Positions 6,214 through 6,273 of a stretch of DNA of 6,273 nt are shown one piece after another. The notes beneath the pieces were generated by a model. That model had not been told where the DNA came from. It saw only the letters and a program-made list of their open reading frames with translations, and made no database searches. The stretch spans positions 1 through 6,273 of the forward strand of contig CALCJH010000209.1 of NCBI GenBank assembly GCA_937967775.1. The letters run 5' to 3'. Position 1 is the stretch's first letter. Each line of letters begins with the position of its first letter. Source of the stretch: an uncultured bacterium. Lineage in GTDB: Bacteria > Armatimonadota > UBA5829 > DSUL01. A program made the position numbers and the translations under genes.

Positions 6214-6273
6214 TACTGACTCCGGACCTCTCTTGCGGCTCCTGGCGCGGGAGGGAAAACTCTGACAGGAATC

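Noticed and set aside
6159..6273. Cyclic-di-GMP (GEMM-like) riboswitch upstream of the prepilin gene on the - strand
   Set aside because: Short fragments such as CCGCAAG and GTAGCC recall the class, but the GNRA tetraloop helix, its receptor and the ordered P2/P3 helices could not be laid out, and the window ends before a complete aptamer could be judged.

Overview
This is a GC-rich bacterial chromosomal window. It carries four + strand genes followed by one convergent - strand gene. The best taxonomic clue is the last gene, a type IV prepilin-like protein. Its N-terminus reads [29 protein letters not shown], followed by [21 protein letters not shown], and it has a C-terminal H-X9-DG motif. 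This pattern is strongly expanded in Armatimonadota and Planctomycetota, and the '[10 protein letters not shown]' form fits Armatimonadota best. That assignment is an inference from one protein family, not a phylogeny.

Layout. (1) Positions 1-555 hold the 3' end of a DUF1015-family gene whose start lies outside the window. (2) Overlapping its stop is a 634-residue protein (536-2440) with an N-terminal beta-rich region and a C-terminal part resembling a six-hairpin (alpha/alpha toroid) glycosidase. Its exact family is not recognised. (3) The 166-bp gap that follows is unusually rich in signals. It has a perfect sigma70-type promoter (TTGACA, 17 bp, TATAAT), an 8-bp inverted repeat around the -35 box, a possible 13-codon leaderless mini-ORF starting at the predicted +1, and GC-rich hairpins in the leader. 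(4) Next come a phosphomannomutase/phosphoglucomutase with a TTG start (2607-3959) and seryl-tRNA synthetase serS (4008-5288). They are 48 bp apart and probably cotranscribed, and a perfect inverted repeat overlaps the serS ribosome binding site. (5) A bidirectional terminator (5347-5378) separates serS from the convergent prepilin-like gene (5412-6158, - strand), which has a GC hairpin in its leader.

How the genes may work together: the mutase interconverts hexose 6- and 1-phosphates for nucleotide-sugar and polysaccharide synthesis, and the upstream glycosidase-like protein could also act on glycans. serS is a housekeeping translation gene that appears to share the mutase promoter. No mobile element, CRISPR array, rRNA, tRNA or defence system was seen. 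The genes are ordinary; the most interesting part is the 2441-2606 regulatory gap and the serS leader. All RNA structures are hand-derived and have not been folded computationally.
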